Origin: Phialophora verrucosa
Taxonomy: Eukaryota; Ascomycota; Eurotiomycetes; Chaetothyriales; Herpotrichiellaceae
Length of the DNA stretch: 64,000 bases
Reading direction: 5' to 3'
Assembly: GCA_002099365.1 (NCBI GenBank)
Contig: MSED01000005.1
Coordinates: 1,426,001 to 1,490,000, forward strand
The position numbers were made by a program, and so were the translations under genes. Every line of letters begins with the position of its first letter. The stretch's first letter is position 1. Shown here in pieces: positions 1 to 10,104 of the stretch. Below the pieces are notes generated by a model that was given only the letters and a program-made list of their open reading frames with translations, had not been told where the DNA came from and made no database searches.

Positions 1-412
1 TGGATGTTTCGCTTGAAGTCGTCGAGGTGACTGTGCTGGGCGTGGTTGTCGACGTCGCCGTTGCCGTGGTACTGAGACTCGTGGTTGGCGTGTGATTGGC
101 CGTGGTAGTGGGAATGCCGGGCCAGGTCAGGGTTGGTTCAGGCCAGCCTGGCGGTCCCCAAGGGTTTCCTCCAGGAGGTCCCCCAGGTGGTCCGCCGGGC
201 GGCCCAGGATGGCCAGGTTGAGGAAACCCAGGAGAACCCGGCCGTCCTGGAGGGCTGTCCCCGGGAGGCCCTCCGGGAAAGCCCGGCTCACCAGGTCGTC
301 CTGGCTGTCCAGGGCCAGGAAATCCCGGAGGTCCGCCAAACAAATCGAATATAGCGCGACCTTGGACACTGAGCGCGAACAGGGTCACGTGAAGAATCTT
401 GGAAGAAACCAT
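1..412 (-). CDS. Secreted collagen-like, Thr/Ser-rich protein (partial, 3' end outside window)
   Basis: Reading leftwards from the ATG at 412, one frame stays open to the window edge (137 codons, no stop). Residues 1 to about 20 form a signal peptide (MVSSKILHVTLFALSVQGRA). Residues about 26-100 are a Gly/Pro-rich tract with many imperfect G-x-P triplets (GRPGEPGFPGGPPG and similar), like a short collagen-type or proline-rich wall-protein segment. After about residue 105 the chain turns into a Thr/Ser-rich mucin-like stretch (repeated TTT, TST, STT) that would be heavily O-glycosylated. I infer an extracellular or cell-wall protein. Because Gly and Pro codons are reverse-complementary, the opposite strand also reads Gly/Pro, but there it meets a stop (TGA) and has no signal peptide. 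No named family is recognised, and the C-terminus is missing. Confidence 0.6.
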   Translation of the reverse strand, partial: MVSSKILHVTLFALSVQGRAIFDLFGGPPGFPGPGQPGRPGEPGFPGGPPGDSPPGRPGSPGFPQPGHPGPPGGPPGGPPGGNPWGPPGWPEPTLTWPGIPTTTANHTPTTSLSTTATATSTTTPSTVTSTTSSETS

Positions 413-2233
413 GGCTCGCAATGAATGACTGTCTGTGATGGAGAGGGAATCCGGAAAGTGGAAAAGAGTGACACCGGTTGAAGAAGCAGACCAGGGCAAA
501 CAGCAAACGAAGGGACAGGGACAAGCGTTCCCACAGAGGTTCGTGACGGACCTTGGGTTACGAGGGCGGGTCGATATTCATATATGTGCATGTAAGTAGG
601 GAGGGTGAGGGAGCCGTACTCTCTCAAGCGCCGGATCATAGCCATCTCGGGTTGTCATTTGCAGTTCACTAGGTGTTCCATTTCTAGCAAAGCCTGGTAT
701 GCGATAATCTTACTCCGTCCTGCTTCTCGAGCAGGCAAGCAGTGGCTCGTGAAGAGGGAGTTGCCCCAAAGAAGCCGACTGTTGACATCGAGGCTGAGAT
801 GGCTTGTTCCGAAGCGGGCAACGGCTTCAGCGGCGGGGCCTTGACGTCTTGTTTGGGAAACTTAATCTCGCATCACCCTTTCTTTACGCGTGTCTGTGCA
901 GGATCTGTGCGAGCTAGGCTGCGTAAGCGTTGGTGACGATGGAATCCGCTTCACGGCGTCAGTGCTTCGTGGATCGTCGTGCTACATATCCTGGCTGAGT
1001 GGCCGGCATGTTTCGTTCCGGGCAGGAAGGGACCTTGGAGGGTGAATGTGTTTGGTGTCGAGGATCCTTTGCCGCTTCTCATGACGGCAACACCACCGCA
1101 TCTTGGTGTAAAACGGCCTCGACTCGCCTCTCTCGCCTGCCAATTTCTCGCCTCACTGGCTCCAACGAACGCCCCACGATGGCTGACTTACTCACCACGT
1201 TTCTCTCGCCCTATCATCACCCGGCAACGTTTCAAACTCATCGTGACTGGAAACGTCCGAATAAGGGGTTCGAAGGCGGAGAACAATCCTGTACTCCGCA
1301 CGTCGGTCACCCCGCGCATCCCCCTAGTCGCCATGATTTCCTGACATTGGATCTTAAGGGAATTCCGCGATCTCCGGTTTTCTACATACCCTACTTCACG
1401 TTCCCTTACCAAGATCTCATATTCATCTGACCACTCGACCAGGAATTGTATTAGATTGTCTGAGACAGCTATCAGCTCAATCCTCGCCGCCAGACTGACC
1501 AAAACCAGCTTGTGCTGCAAACAGTACGAGGTATAGGACACAACTCACTCGTAACTTGATCTAGGCCACCCTTCCTACGCCCAAGCCTTAGAAGCACTGG
1601 CGCCAGGTGACAATGCATACCACGAATCTCTGCTCTACAACCCGGATGGCCTGGATTCAACTCTCGCTCTAGAGTCCAGCGTGCGATTCTCCAAAGTTCT
1701 CAGCGTCCGACTACTGCCAATGAGAGTGACGTGGATTGCGACGAGCCGGCTCAGAGGATATCCTCCCGCAAACACTCGAGCCCGAAAGCCAAGTACCTTG
1801 ACGAACGCAGTATCGCTGAATGTTCTGCTGGGTTGATCTTAAACGGGGCGATCGAGGCAGGTCATCTCCGCGCGGTGAATAGCAAAAGATGGGGCTTGAA
1901 AAACAGAGTGCGTTGCATCAAGGATCCAAGTCTATGGTAGGCTTTGTCTTCCCACCGGTAATTCGTCCCCGTCCCCAACTGGCCTGGATTTCCATGTGGT
2001 TATAATGCACACAGGGGCGATTCAACGGACCCCATGTTCAGCTCGCGACCATCCCTCCAGCAGAGGGGTCGAGTCCACCGATAAAAGGCTTCTCAAACAA
2101 TCCTGTCGACGCCACCCGCACTGCGCTTCAAAGTAGACAGACACGCGTCCGACGCTATACCAACTATCCTTCCATTCCCAGTGCCCTTTATCCCTAAAAA
2201 CAACTGTATCGTACCCACTCCCGAGAAGATAGA
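413..2233. other. Intergenic, nothing recognised
   Basis: About 1.8 kb without a supported gene. Reading frames of up to 143 codons exist on both strands but overlap one another, lack recognisable domains and have no consistent splice context. The left end is presumably the promoter of the collagen-like gene, which is transcribed leftwards from 412. No RNA gene or repeat was seen. Confidence 0.5.
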
Positions 2234-3186
2234 TCAGATCGGAATGCCGAGCGTAATCGAGATGAAAATGTCGGGAGTCTGGCCGTGACCGACCGTCTCG
2301 GCAGAAAATGCCGCCGCCAGGACATTGTTGGAGAACCACATGGCGTCGCTCACCAGGTCAAAGATGATGATCAGCCATTCTGTGTTTGATATTTTATGCC
2401 TGAGGTTCTTGCCCCTCCCGTCCTTGGGATCGAAGAGCGCGAGCTTCTCGACCGCCTTGATCGCCGACCCCGTGTTTCCGATGGCCGCGTCGAAGACCAT
2501 AAAATTGGAGTCCGGGAGTTGCTTGAACCGCGTCGAAATCTGCTGGCACATACCTGCGACCGCCTCATTTACGTCCTGGTCGTGAGACACGGGAGACAGG
2601 CTTCCCAAGCTTACGGCGTTGTAGAAGATCATGCTCAGCTGCCCACCGGCCTTGATGGGCAGTGAGTTGCCAATCACCGCCATGACCAAGCCGGTGCTGA
2701 AGAGGTCGACCGTGGGTGTCTCCTCGCCGACGGGCATGGTATCCGCCAACGTCAGACAAGGCACCAGGGCCGACGTGGGCCGGCAGTCAAGGACCCGGTT
2801 GAAACGTCTTCATAAAGTCGTTGATGGCGTTGTTAGTGTCCAGCACGAGTTGTGTCGACACGATCATGGAGTTCCCTGTGGTAGGCACGCCATTTTCTGC
2901 GCCCGCCACGCTGAGCGTTTCGCATCCCGGCGCGCCGAATTCCGGCCCAAAATCCGCGCTCAGGCCTTTCGCGGTGTTTCCGCAAATCGACGAGACAGAC
3001 CCAGCGGGGATCTGATCGAAGGCCACTTCAAGGTCGCCGAAAAGGCCGCTCGAGGGGGCGGACCCGGGCACAAGCCAGCAACCGAAGTTTCGAGCCTGCC
3101 ATTCGTTTACCACCGCGAATGCCCCCGCCACCCGACCTTCGCGCCGCCAACAGGAAGAGAGAAAAAGGGATGAGAGGGACCATCAT
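2234..3186 (-). pseudogene. Putative secreted protein gene with two apparent frameshifts
   Basis: An ATG at 3186 opens a signal-peptide-like start (MMVPLIPFSLFLLAA). The protein-like sequence then continues in a second frame (about 3131-2790: WQARNFGCWLVPGSAPSSG, then several Cys) and in a third frame (about 2809-2234: LDCRPTSALVPCLTLADTMP, ending SITLGIPI and a stop). Each step needs one base to be skipped, once near 3125-3145 and once near 2789-2809. I found no GT-AG intron with the right phase at either step. The three pieces are similar in style (small, hydrophobic, Cys-containing), so they look like one secreted-protein gene of about 300 codons that is decayed or contains assembly errors. 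I do not recognise the family. Independent small genes, or an intron I missed, remain possible. Confidence 0.35.
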
Positions 3187-3511
3187 TTCCGCGGCTATGT
3201 GTTACACAGCTTATGAAGATTCCAAAATAAATGCCTGTTCAGGCCCGTGGATTTTCGGATGAGCCCAAAACTTTGCAAAGTCACGGTCTGGCTGACTGGA
3301 CTTGAGAGACCTGGCCATCAACATTTTATACTTACAATACATAGTACATTCGCATTCACGTCCCCCAGCCCCACGGGAGGGCGGGATCAGCGGCCTCGCA
3401 CCTCGCGCGTCCCGCGTGATGTCCTCCTCTCCCTGTCGCCCTCATCCCGAGACTAGTTCGGTCAAGGTGACGGCCGACGTGATCTTCCCTCTCCTGCCCC
3501 TCTCGTCGTGA
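3187..3511. other. Intergenic, nothing recognised
   Basis: About 325 bases between the putative secreted-protein locus (upstream side, with its promoter) and the 3' end of the repeat-rich hypothetical locus. No coding or structural signal was seen. Confidence 0.4.
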
Positions 3512-4491
3512 CTAGGGCACCTCTCCCGCGGGCGCCAGGGTGCCACCGTACCCCTCGAGGTTCCGGTCGTGGACCAGGGCCGGGATGCGGATTCTCTCCA
3601 CCGGGAACCCGGCCACCGGGGTGACCTGCCGCGCAGGCATGTTGCCTTGCAGGTGCTGCTGACAGGCCGCGGTGAGCTGGGCGATCTGGGTGGTGGACCA
3701 GGCTTGATACTGGCATTGGAGATGGTGGTGCTGGTCTAGGAGACGGTGGTACCGGCCTTGTAAGTCGCGATGTTGACCTTGTAAGTCTCGATGTTGACCT
3801 TGGAGGTCTCGGTGCTGACCTTGTAAGTCTTGGTAATGACTGTCCCGGAGCTTGAGCCGCTCTTCGAGGGCCCTAGGCCGTGGGGTCCGGAGGTGCTGAT
3901 TTCGCGCGAGTCGGTCGTGTCGCAGCCGTAGTAAGCGGGTATGAATCTTCCGAAAGAGGAGGTGTTCCTTGGTGTCATCCCACTGGACCTGAATAAAGAA
4001 AGGTTTAATCACGGCCATCAGCGTCGGGATATCCTTCGGGCTAATAGGCTGTCTCCCGACCGGCGCCTCGAGGAGTTTCGTTTTCTTAATCTCCTGGTCG
4101 AGACGGTACGCGATCTCGTATGGCCACCGACTTCGTTTAGCCTATCTCAGTCTCCGGGATCAGTCAGAGGTCTTTACTCGGATACACATCACCAGCGACC
4201 ACCAGGCGTCCCTATAGTAGGGCCATCGCCCTGACTCCTAGGTCGGCGCTCGGGCAAGATGGCTCGCTTGGATAGAGGAGGTCTCTCGTCCTTATGTACG
4301 CTGCCGCCGTGGAACCATACCTGAAGCCATTGTTCGTCCAACAGGGAGGCATGGGAGGGCTCTAGTGAGTCCTCACGCCCCTTATCCTCCTCCTCCTGCT
4401 CCTCAGGATCACTCCTCGGCTCGGTCAGTGTTTCCCTATCGTCCTCCTCAGGATCACTCCTCGGCTCGGTCAGTGTTTCCCTCATACTCAT
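3512..4491 (-). CDS. Repeat-rich hypothetical protein, possibly two exons
   Basis: Two protein-like segments lie on the minus strand. The first starts at ATG 4491 and begins with an acidic 15-residue unit present twice (ETLTEPRSDPEE core), encoded by a 45-base tandem duplication. The second is open from 4141 to the stop at 3512. It reads AKRSRWPYEIAYRLDQEIKK and PISPKDIPTLMAVIKPFFIQ, then a basic region, then a tandem heptad (DLQGQHR-like, 21-base unit) of about six copies that may form a coiled coil. A GTATGG donor at 4320 and an ATAG acceptor at 4142 would join them in frame with a 179-base intron, but this intron is only inferred. No known domain is recognised. The mosaic of tandem repeats and lack of conservation cues could mean a lineage-specific gene or a relic of a repeated element. 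Confidence 0.3.
3750..3840. repeat. 21-base tandem repeat inside the hypothetical gene
   Basis: Four to five imperfect copies of a 21-base unit (plus-strand core TTGTAAGTCTCGATGTTGACC) lie in frame and encode the repeated heptad DLQGQHR on the minus strand. Copies differ by 1-5 bases. Being a multiple of three, the unit can expand or contract without breaking the frame. Confidence 0.7.
4399..4482. repeat. Two copies of a 45-base direct repeat
   Basis: The 39-base core at 4399-4437 recurs at 4444-4482 with no mismatch that I can see, giving a 45-base period. On the minus strand it encodes two ETLTEPRSDPEE units at the start of the hypothetical protein. Perfect identity suggests a recent duplication. 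Confidence 0.75.
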
Positions 4492-5465
4492 ACCTATGGC
4501 GAGGAGATGAACTAGGACGTTGATGCACTGGATATTCAGGTTAAGATAGAGCTCTGGTCGAGGATCTTTTGGGCCACCCCCGTCCTCGCGCCAAGACCCC
4601 GCTAGTGTAGGTACCTACACTTAATTCGGCCTGGCACCGTCTCGACCTCATCTTAGCGCCACCGAGTTCGTATTAGTGTTAAATGGGGGGGCTGGGGGAG
4701 CAAACCGCAACCCCCCGCTTCGTGTACTCGGTAACATGACATAAGATGGGCAGATACGGTACCTCGTATGTAGCCTATATAGCGACGGACTCCGTATGTC
4801 CTCGGTATCCTACACCGTTGGCGCGAGCGTTGATGGGGCGGCTGTGGAAGGTCCGTAGCAAGAACCCGTCAACGCTGGAGGCAAGGGGGGAGGGAGGCAG
4901 TAAATGCCGACTGCAAGGTCATTTTATGAACAAGCGATGGCCGAGTCCTTGTCGTTAAGGTGGCTTGCAATGCAGGATTCCACGCTGTCTGCTTGTGAAT
5001 CGTGCAGCTAGAATACGTCAATTGAATGGTACCCGCTTTGGAGCACAGACCGGTTCATGCTGATTCTATGCTTGGACATCTGCTCAAGTATCAATACCCG
5101 CTCTAGACGACCTCACAGTTTACGGCGCTTGACAGCCGAAAGGCTTCGCCTTTCATATTTGGACGCTGGATACTTCACTGCCGCACTCGAGGTACGCTCG
5201 TCCAAACCTTGAATCCAAGCTAAGGAGGCGTCCAAAATCGTGCCTGTTCGCCGCGTAGTAGCATCATTCTGGATCTGCCAATTCACTTCCTCGGAGCTGA
5301 CATGCGCAACCAGCGAGGTAAACTCTTGACCTCCTTTAAGCTCGTGGTTCTAATGTCCGGTGTGTCGGGCCTGGTCTCAGGACAGTATCGCTTGACGATA
5401 CCACCAAATGATATCCTCCTTCGCCGGGAGACCACCAGCTGCGGACCTTGGCTAGGCTGATCCAC
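4492..5465. other. Intergenic with small inverted repeats
   Basis: About 970 bases with no supported gene. It holds a G-run/C-run pair (GGGGGG near 4685 facing CCCCCC near 4711) and a perfect 7-base stem with a 3-base loop at 5138-5154 (GAAAGGC-TTC-GCCTTTC). Neither is tied to a known element. The left part would be the promoter of the repeat-rich locus, and the right part lies downstream of the NTF2-like gene. Confidence 0.4.
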
Positions 5466-6327
5466 TCAATCAGCACCCAGGTGTGGATGTTCTGTATTGT
5501 CATTGTCGAAGACTTCGAAGTGCTGCCGGTAGAGCTTTCTCGGAACCCAGACCAGGGTATCGTATATCTGGGTGCCGACCACGCAGAGCAGCGTGGCGTA
5601 GAACTGCCAGATGACCAACAGGAGGACTCCAACACCCCATGGGAGGAGGAACTTGATCCATTCGGTGGTCTGGTAGAGGTCGTTCTGTGACTGAATCCAA
5701 TACTGAACCTTCTGCTCGTTGCCCTGTTGCTTTGTGTGCTCGTCATCTCTGGCAGCGAGGTGGATGTCATAATCTTTATTTGCTTTTTTATCCTGCCCTG
5801 TGCCAGCATCGGCCGCGGTCAAATGCTTGAGGGGCTCTCTGCGCTCAGCGGGTGTCCCAGTCGGATCCGTGGTCAGCTGGAGGACGGTAACTAATTTGAC
5901 GGGCGCGTTGTAGAAAGGCACCACCCATAGCTTGAAGTTCTGGTGCAAAGAGACATACAGACGCAGATGCTGTTCGTCGAATGCTATTCTCCAGTCAATA
6001 ATTTCTGCTGCTCAGCTTGCGACACCATTGACATACCGACCCCATCCACCGCGACATCAATATGTGGACTGAGAATCTTATACCATCTGTATATCATGAC
6101 AATGAACCATACGGATCCGGAGAAGCTGCCTGTCCGACAGAAAGGGTGGGTAAATGAAGCAGTCGACGTGAAATAGGTCTCGATTGCTGCTCGTTGGATC
6201 TCCGACGGAGCTGTGCAAAGTATGTGGATGACTCGAGGTATCTCGGCCACTGCGCACGATCTATTAGAGCTTCTTGCGCTGTTTAGAAGGATATCTGGAG
6301 GACTGCGAGCATACCAGGGTTCTCCAT
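5466..6327 (-). CDS. SigF-like NTF2-domain membrane protein
   Basis: Three exons: 6327-6315, 6249-6037 and 5983-5466, with introns of 65 and 53 bases (GTATGC...GCGCAG and GTATGTC...AATAG). Splicing gives 247 residues in a continuous frame, starting MENPVAEIPRVIHILCTAP. Residues about 5-110 resemble the fungal SigF-like NTF2-like domain (PSEIQRAAIETYFTSTASFT, then FVMIYRWYK-type and VSLHQNFKLWVVPFYNAPVK motifs). A charged linker follows (about 125-165), then one strongly hydrophobic segment (FLLPWGVGVLLLVIWQFYAT) that is probably a membrane anchor. The family is widespread in ascomycetes and its biochemical role is, to my knowledge, unknown. The start is chosen because only the 13-base first exon restores the conserved N-terminus. 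It is divergent to a small spliced frame 60 bases away. Confidence 0.75.
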
Positions 6328-6387
6328 GACCGATACTAACAGCGGATCTGTACCGTGTCTATTGTCTGCTTAAGATACTCTCTCTCA

Positions 6388-6674
6388 ATGGTAAGTGGCA
6401 CTCCCGACAGTTCAAGGGAAAATATCTAACTTTTGTCCAGGATTTCGAAAATTTCGTGGAAGCGGCGCCCGATCCGAGTCGACAGCCGCGGCGAGCGCGT
6501 TTCTACATCGTACATCACGGTTCTGCAGGACGAAGGACTCGGACGGACCAGAGCAGGCCGCGACGACATGACAGGGAACAAGCAGCTAACAACTTGGACG
6601 AACTATGTGTGACGTCATTCATGCCAGGGACGCCTGCACCGCCAGGAACTGACTCTTATGTACTCGTACTGTAA
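6388..6674 (+). CDS. Possible small spliced gene (78 codons), uncertain
   Basis: An ATG at 6388 is followed immediately by a textbook intron (GTAAGT at 6391, CTAAC branch site, TTTTGTCCAG ending at 6440; 50 bases). Exon 2 (6441-6674) then continues in frame: DFENFVEAAPDPSRQPRRAR, a very Arg-rich middle, and a stop after SYVLVL. The splice signals are excellent, but the product is low-complexity and resembles nothing I know. The intron might instead sit in a 5' leader or a non-coding transcript. It starts only 60 bases from the oppositely directed NTF2-like gene. Confidence 0.3.
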
Positions 6675-6768
6675 CTCGGACGAGAACGGAATTGGGTGTA
6701 GATCGCTTTCAGAGACATTGCATGTGCTTCGATTCTCACCCGCCGGCACATCAGATATCCAAGTGCCT

Positions 6769-8397
6769 CTAGTCCTGGTGGTCGACCTTACTATATCCTA
6801 GCCCATTCCTCAACCTGTCCTCCTTCTCCACGATGCTCGTCGGCAAGTTCTTTCCGATTCCAAAGAGCACAAACAGAGCCCATTTCCACCTGAAAGGATT
6901 GATCAGCGTGATAAAGCAGAACCAGTAAAGCAGCTCCGAATAGGTGAAGAAGTCGAATGCCCTTGTCGGAGCCAACGACTTTATCGCACTGGTGAACTAT
7001 AGAACCGTCAGCACATGCATGGGTATATTAGAAGCTGGGGTAACAATGGCAGCGGACAACTTACATCCACCCATCTTTTCATCCACCAAGTGCGTGGTGT
7101 AGTAAGCGGGTCGACGAGGAACATCAGCAGCATCCGCGTATAGATGCCGATGTGGTAGTTGCCAACGGTCCTACAACGCGAGAGAGTCAGTTGATACCCA
7201 CGCAAGATTCTATGAGGCCACTTACCCGATCGCCGAGACATAGGTTGAGTTGATTGCACATATCGATGGTTCCGCAGGGGGAAAACATTGTATGAACCAT
7301 CTAGGCGGCTGGTACCCTTCCTCGAAGCAATCGTCGGGCAGGAAGTCGAGGGTGGGGCGCTTGTAGCCAGTTGCCATGATGATCATATCACCCTCAACAA
7401 GCTTATGTCGTCCAGGCCCACCTTTGGGCACGCCTTGTGCACGATGGTTGAAGAAAATGCCGTTCTCACGCACCTCCTCGATATCACCACGAAGCCAGGC
7501 CGCCTTCCCAGCACGTATTTGGCGGAAAATCTCGGAGTTGACCATGGGGGTTTCAGTGAAGAGGCCTTGATCCGCAGGCGCAATGTCTCTCAGATCGCGG
7601 TAGAAGAAGAGACGCAGCAGGTTCTCGGGGATCCAGGACAGGAGAGTTTCCTGGCCGAAGATATTGAAGGCGAGGAGTGCGTCCACAAAAGCGTTCCTCG
7701 GAATTATCCACTTGTCAGATCGTGCAAGCACCTTTATTTCTGCGGCACCGGTGTTGACAGCCCACTCCAGTGCTTCAACAGCGCTTGCACCCCCCCCGAC
7801 GATGAGGATTCTCTTGTCCTTAGCCTCCTTGCCATCCAGCGCAGAGGAGTGGAAAATGTCGCCCTTGAAGGTTTCCTGGCCCGGTAGGTGTGCCATTTTT
7901 GGAGGACCACACGTTCCGATAGCTGGGATGATTCCGTCGAATCTGCCATTGGCGGGATTGTTGATGATCCAACGCCCTAGCTTGTCTTTGTAGATTTTCT
8001 CGACGCGAGTGTTGAAGTGCGTCCTCTCTTCGAGTTCGTAGCGATGCCATATTTGCCGAACTTGGTCGACAATCTGGTGCTGCTTGGGATATCCCCCTTT
8101 CCATTGCACGGAAGGGTGAAATCGGTACATGACACTGTGGATCTGAAGACCGGAAGTGGTATTGACATCCGTCCAGATGCCGCCGACATGCTTTTCGTCC
8201 CCGGCTTCAAACAACGTCACCTCGAAACCATGGCCGACACAGTGGGCTGCTGCAGACACTCCCGTCAGCCCAGCACCGATGATGGCAATCTTCGGCCGGC
8301 GTAAGTGCGCATTGGGAGGCGGTGGATTGGGAGAGAATATCTTGCTAAGGATCCACTGAAGAAGGGTATACAGCCAGAAGACTGGGCTGAAGGCCAT
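6769..8397 (-). CDS. FAD-dependent (flavin-containing) monooxygenase
   Basis: Three exons: 8397-7226, 7170-7065 and 6996-6769, with introns of 55 and 68 bases (GTAAGTGG...GTTGTAG and GTAAGTTG...CTATAG). They give 501 residues in one frame. An N-terminal hydrophobic stretch (residues 2-20) may anchor it to a membrane. The FAD-binding fingerprint GAGLTG is at 41-46, an FMO-type F-x-G-x-x-x-H motif (FKGDIFHSS) at about 177-185, and the NADPH-binding GGGASA at 201-206. An ATGY motif (MATGYKRPTLDFLP) follows near 350-360. The C-terminus is again hydrophobic and aromatic (SELLYWFCFITLINPFRWKW). The family hydroxylates N or S atoms or performs Baeyer-Villiger oxidation; the substrate is not predictable. 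The start is the ATG preceding MAFSPVF. Neighbours suggest no biosynthetic cluster. Confidence 0.88.
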
Positions 8398-8812
8398 GTT
8401 GACAGTGTCCACGCGTATAGAGCAATGTGTCACGGATACCGAGAAGGACTGAAATAATCATGGATGCAGTGTTTGTAAAAGAGCGTCCTTCACATCCGGA
8501 GGCGTCATCATGCAGGTACTCATTCACCGTCCCTGTCCATGCTCGACCCGCTGACGATGTCATTGGTGGATACTCCGGAAGTTGCAAGTTTCTGAAAAGC
8601 ATGTGAAAGCCGCCAGGTTCGCATAGCGTGTACGTACTGCATCGTGCAGTCTCTTGGCATGGAACAAGGCTGAGTGATGTTATCGAGGCTCAGGTGAATT
8701 ATCGAATAGTAGATCTGTCCCAGAAAAGGGCCCATAGATAATGCAGGAAGGAATTGAGAACGTCTGGTGCAGGTGGTTCACCGTCACGATGGACACCAGA
8801 CACTGGAGATTC

Positions 8813-9052
8813 TCATTGCTCCCACCCCGCACCTGGCTGTAATCCTAGTCCAGGAAATATTGGTAGTGGTATCGGGCGGTCGAAAAGGCCGTAGTTGCGG
8901 TTCGAAGGCATCAACGGACCATTCTGAGTTGTAGATGCTGGCGACTCACGAGCGGTAGTCTGAACTAGGACTGTCGCAGGTGCAGTTGAGAGACAACAAG
9001 GAGCATGGAAGAAGAGCGCAAGCACCAAATAGGAGTTTAGAATCAATCGCAT
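8813..9052 (-). CDS. Possible small secreted protein (79 codons)
   Basis: The frame from ATG 9052 begins with a convincing signal peptide (MRLILNSYLVLALFFHAPCC, cleaved around LS-TA). It continues with a short Thr/Ser/Pro-containing mature part of about 55 residues ending LGLQPGAGWEQ. There are only two Cys and both lie in the leader, so it is not a typical cysteine-rich effector. No family is recognised, and an in-frame upstream extension exists but is less likely. A chance reading frame is possible. Confidence 0.33.
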   Translation of the reverse strand: MRLILNSYLVLALFFHAPCCLSTAPATVLVQTTARESPASTTQNGPLMPSNRNYGLFDRPIPLPIFPGLGLQPGAGWEQ

Positions 9053-9727
9053 TGCGAACACGAGGTATGAATAGCTGGTATTGATGACCTGATTGACCAA
9101 AGGTGGCTCATGAAGAAGGATGGATGAATTGTGAGTTGGATATTTTGTTTACCATAACAACGCTAAGAGGTGTTGCTCGAGCCAGTTCGCGAGGGTGCAC
9201 TGACTTGTAAGGGATCAATGCACGAAGAGCTCACCTCGAGATCACACTGCCCTGTGTCTCAAGATAGAAATCATGCATCCGTTCAATCGAAAATCCCGAG
9301 ACACGAACGACGCGTGCAGAGAGGCGGTGCAGAAGCAGGATTTGTTTCGGCGCAGGCCAAGCATTGTGTTTCGGTAATCTGCCGACCAATCCCGGTTAAA
9401 GTGCAATGGCTCAACGGCGCCCAGCTTGCGTGTTTCATGCCTAAAACTGACTTGATCAGTGGGGTAAAGCCCCCTAAAGCGCCCCACAAGTAGCTGGAAG
9501 ACGTCACTTTCGTTCAGCTCCAAGTGATGCTGTCGCTGCGACTGTCCAAGTTTCCCAGCGATTGATAACCACTGCAATCCTCACCTTCCCTGCAACCTTC
9601 CACGAAACTCAGCAAGTAACCTGACTTGAGTGTACCCAAAAGATCTCGCAAGGTACGTGTTCGTGGCTTAAACATGCGTCGAAACTGACTCCTGTGTAGC
9701 TCAGTTCAGCCTCGTCCACTGCTCAAC
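9053..9727. other. Intergenic; possible 5'-leader intron near the right end
   Basis: No gene supported. A likely intron at 9653-9699 (GTACGT donor, CTGAC branch, TGTAG acceptor, 47 bases) lies just upstream of the small cysteine-rich frame at 9728 and could belong to its 5' leader. Confidence 0.4.
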
Positions 9728-9856
9728 ATGCCCCCTTCTACCTCATCGACCTCGAGCATCACCAAGGGTATCAAAGGCCCGACCAAGCCGTGCATTCCAT
9801 GCGACTGCGGGGACTATGAATGCGATTGTTGCATTATCCCTTGTAGTGTTATGTGA
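9728..9856 (+). CDS. Metallothionein-like 42-residue cysteine-rich peptide
   Basis: A compact frame starts in good context (CAACATGCC) and ends at TGA 9854-9856. The first 20 residues are Ser/Thr/Lys-rich with no hydrophobic signal. The rest is PCIPCDCGDYECDCCIIPC followed by SVM: seven Cys within 18 residues, arranged as CxxC, CxC and CxCC. No aromatic residue occurs except one Tyr. Such spacing is typical of fungal metallothioneins, which bind Cu, Zn or Cd in the cytosol; I infer the same here. The upstream DNA has a plausible leader intron (9653-9699) and a pyrimidine-rich stretch before the ATG, supporting a real transcript. It is shorter than most gene finders accept. A secreted effector is less likely because no signal peptide is present. 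Confidence 0.5.
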   Translation: MPPSTSSTSSITKGIKGPTKPCIPCDCGDYECDCCIIPCSVM

Positions 9857-10104
9857 CTTATAGTCGAGAATGCACTGCCATGGCACGAAGATATACGCGA
9901 AAGGGTGGTGGGCATGGAGAAGTGCTTGAAGAGAGACCACTGAACAATCGGAAGGCTGCTCGGAGTTCTGGATTCACCACAATAAAGATCGGGCGGTCAC
10001 CGACAGAGACTACGGCGGGACATGAGACCACTAAATTCTCTGGAAGACTAAGACAACTGAGCCAATAGCTGCGAAAGACAATAAGCTTCTGCACGAGCAC
10101 CATA

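Noticed and set aside
5138..5154. Perfect GAAAGGC-TTC-GCCTTTC hairpin
   Set aside because: Resembles a bacterial terminator, but this is fungal nuclear DNA without a gene ending there; probably chance or a tiny element relic.
6769..10000. Monooxygenase with nearby small genes as a biosynthetic cluster
   Set aside because: No backbone synthase, transporter or pathway regulator is nearby, so a cluster cannot be supported.
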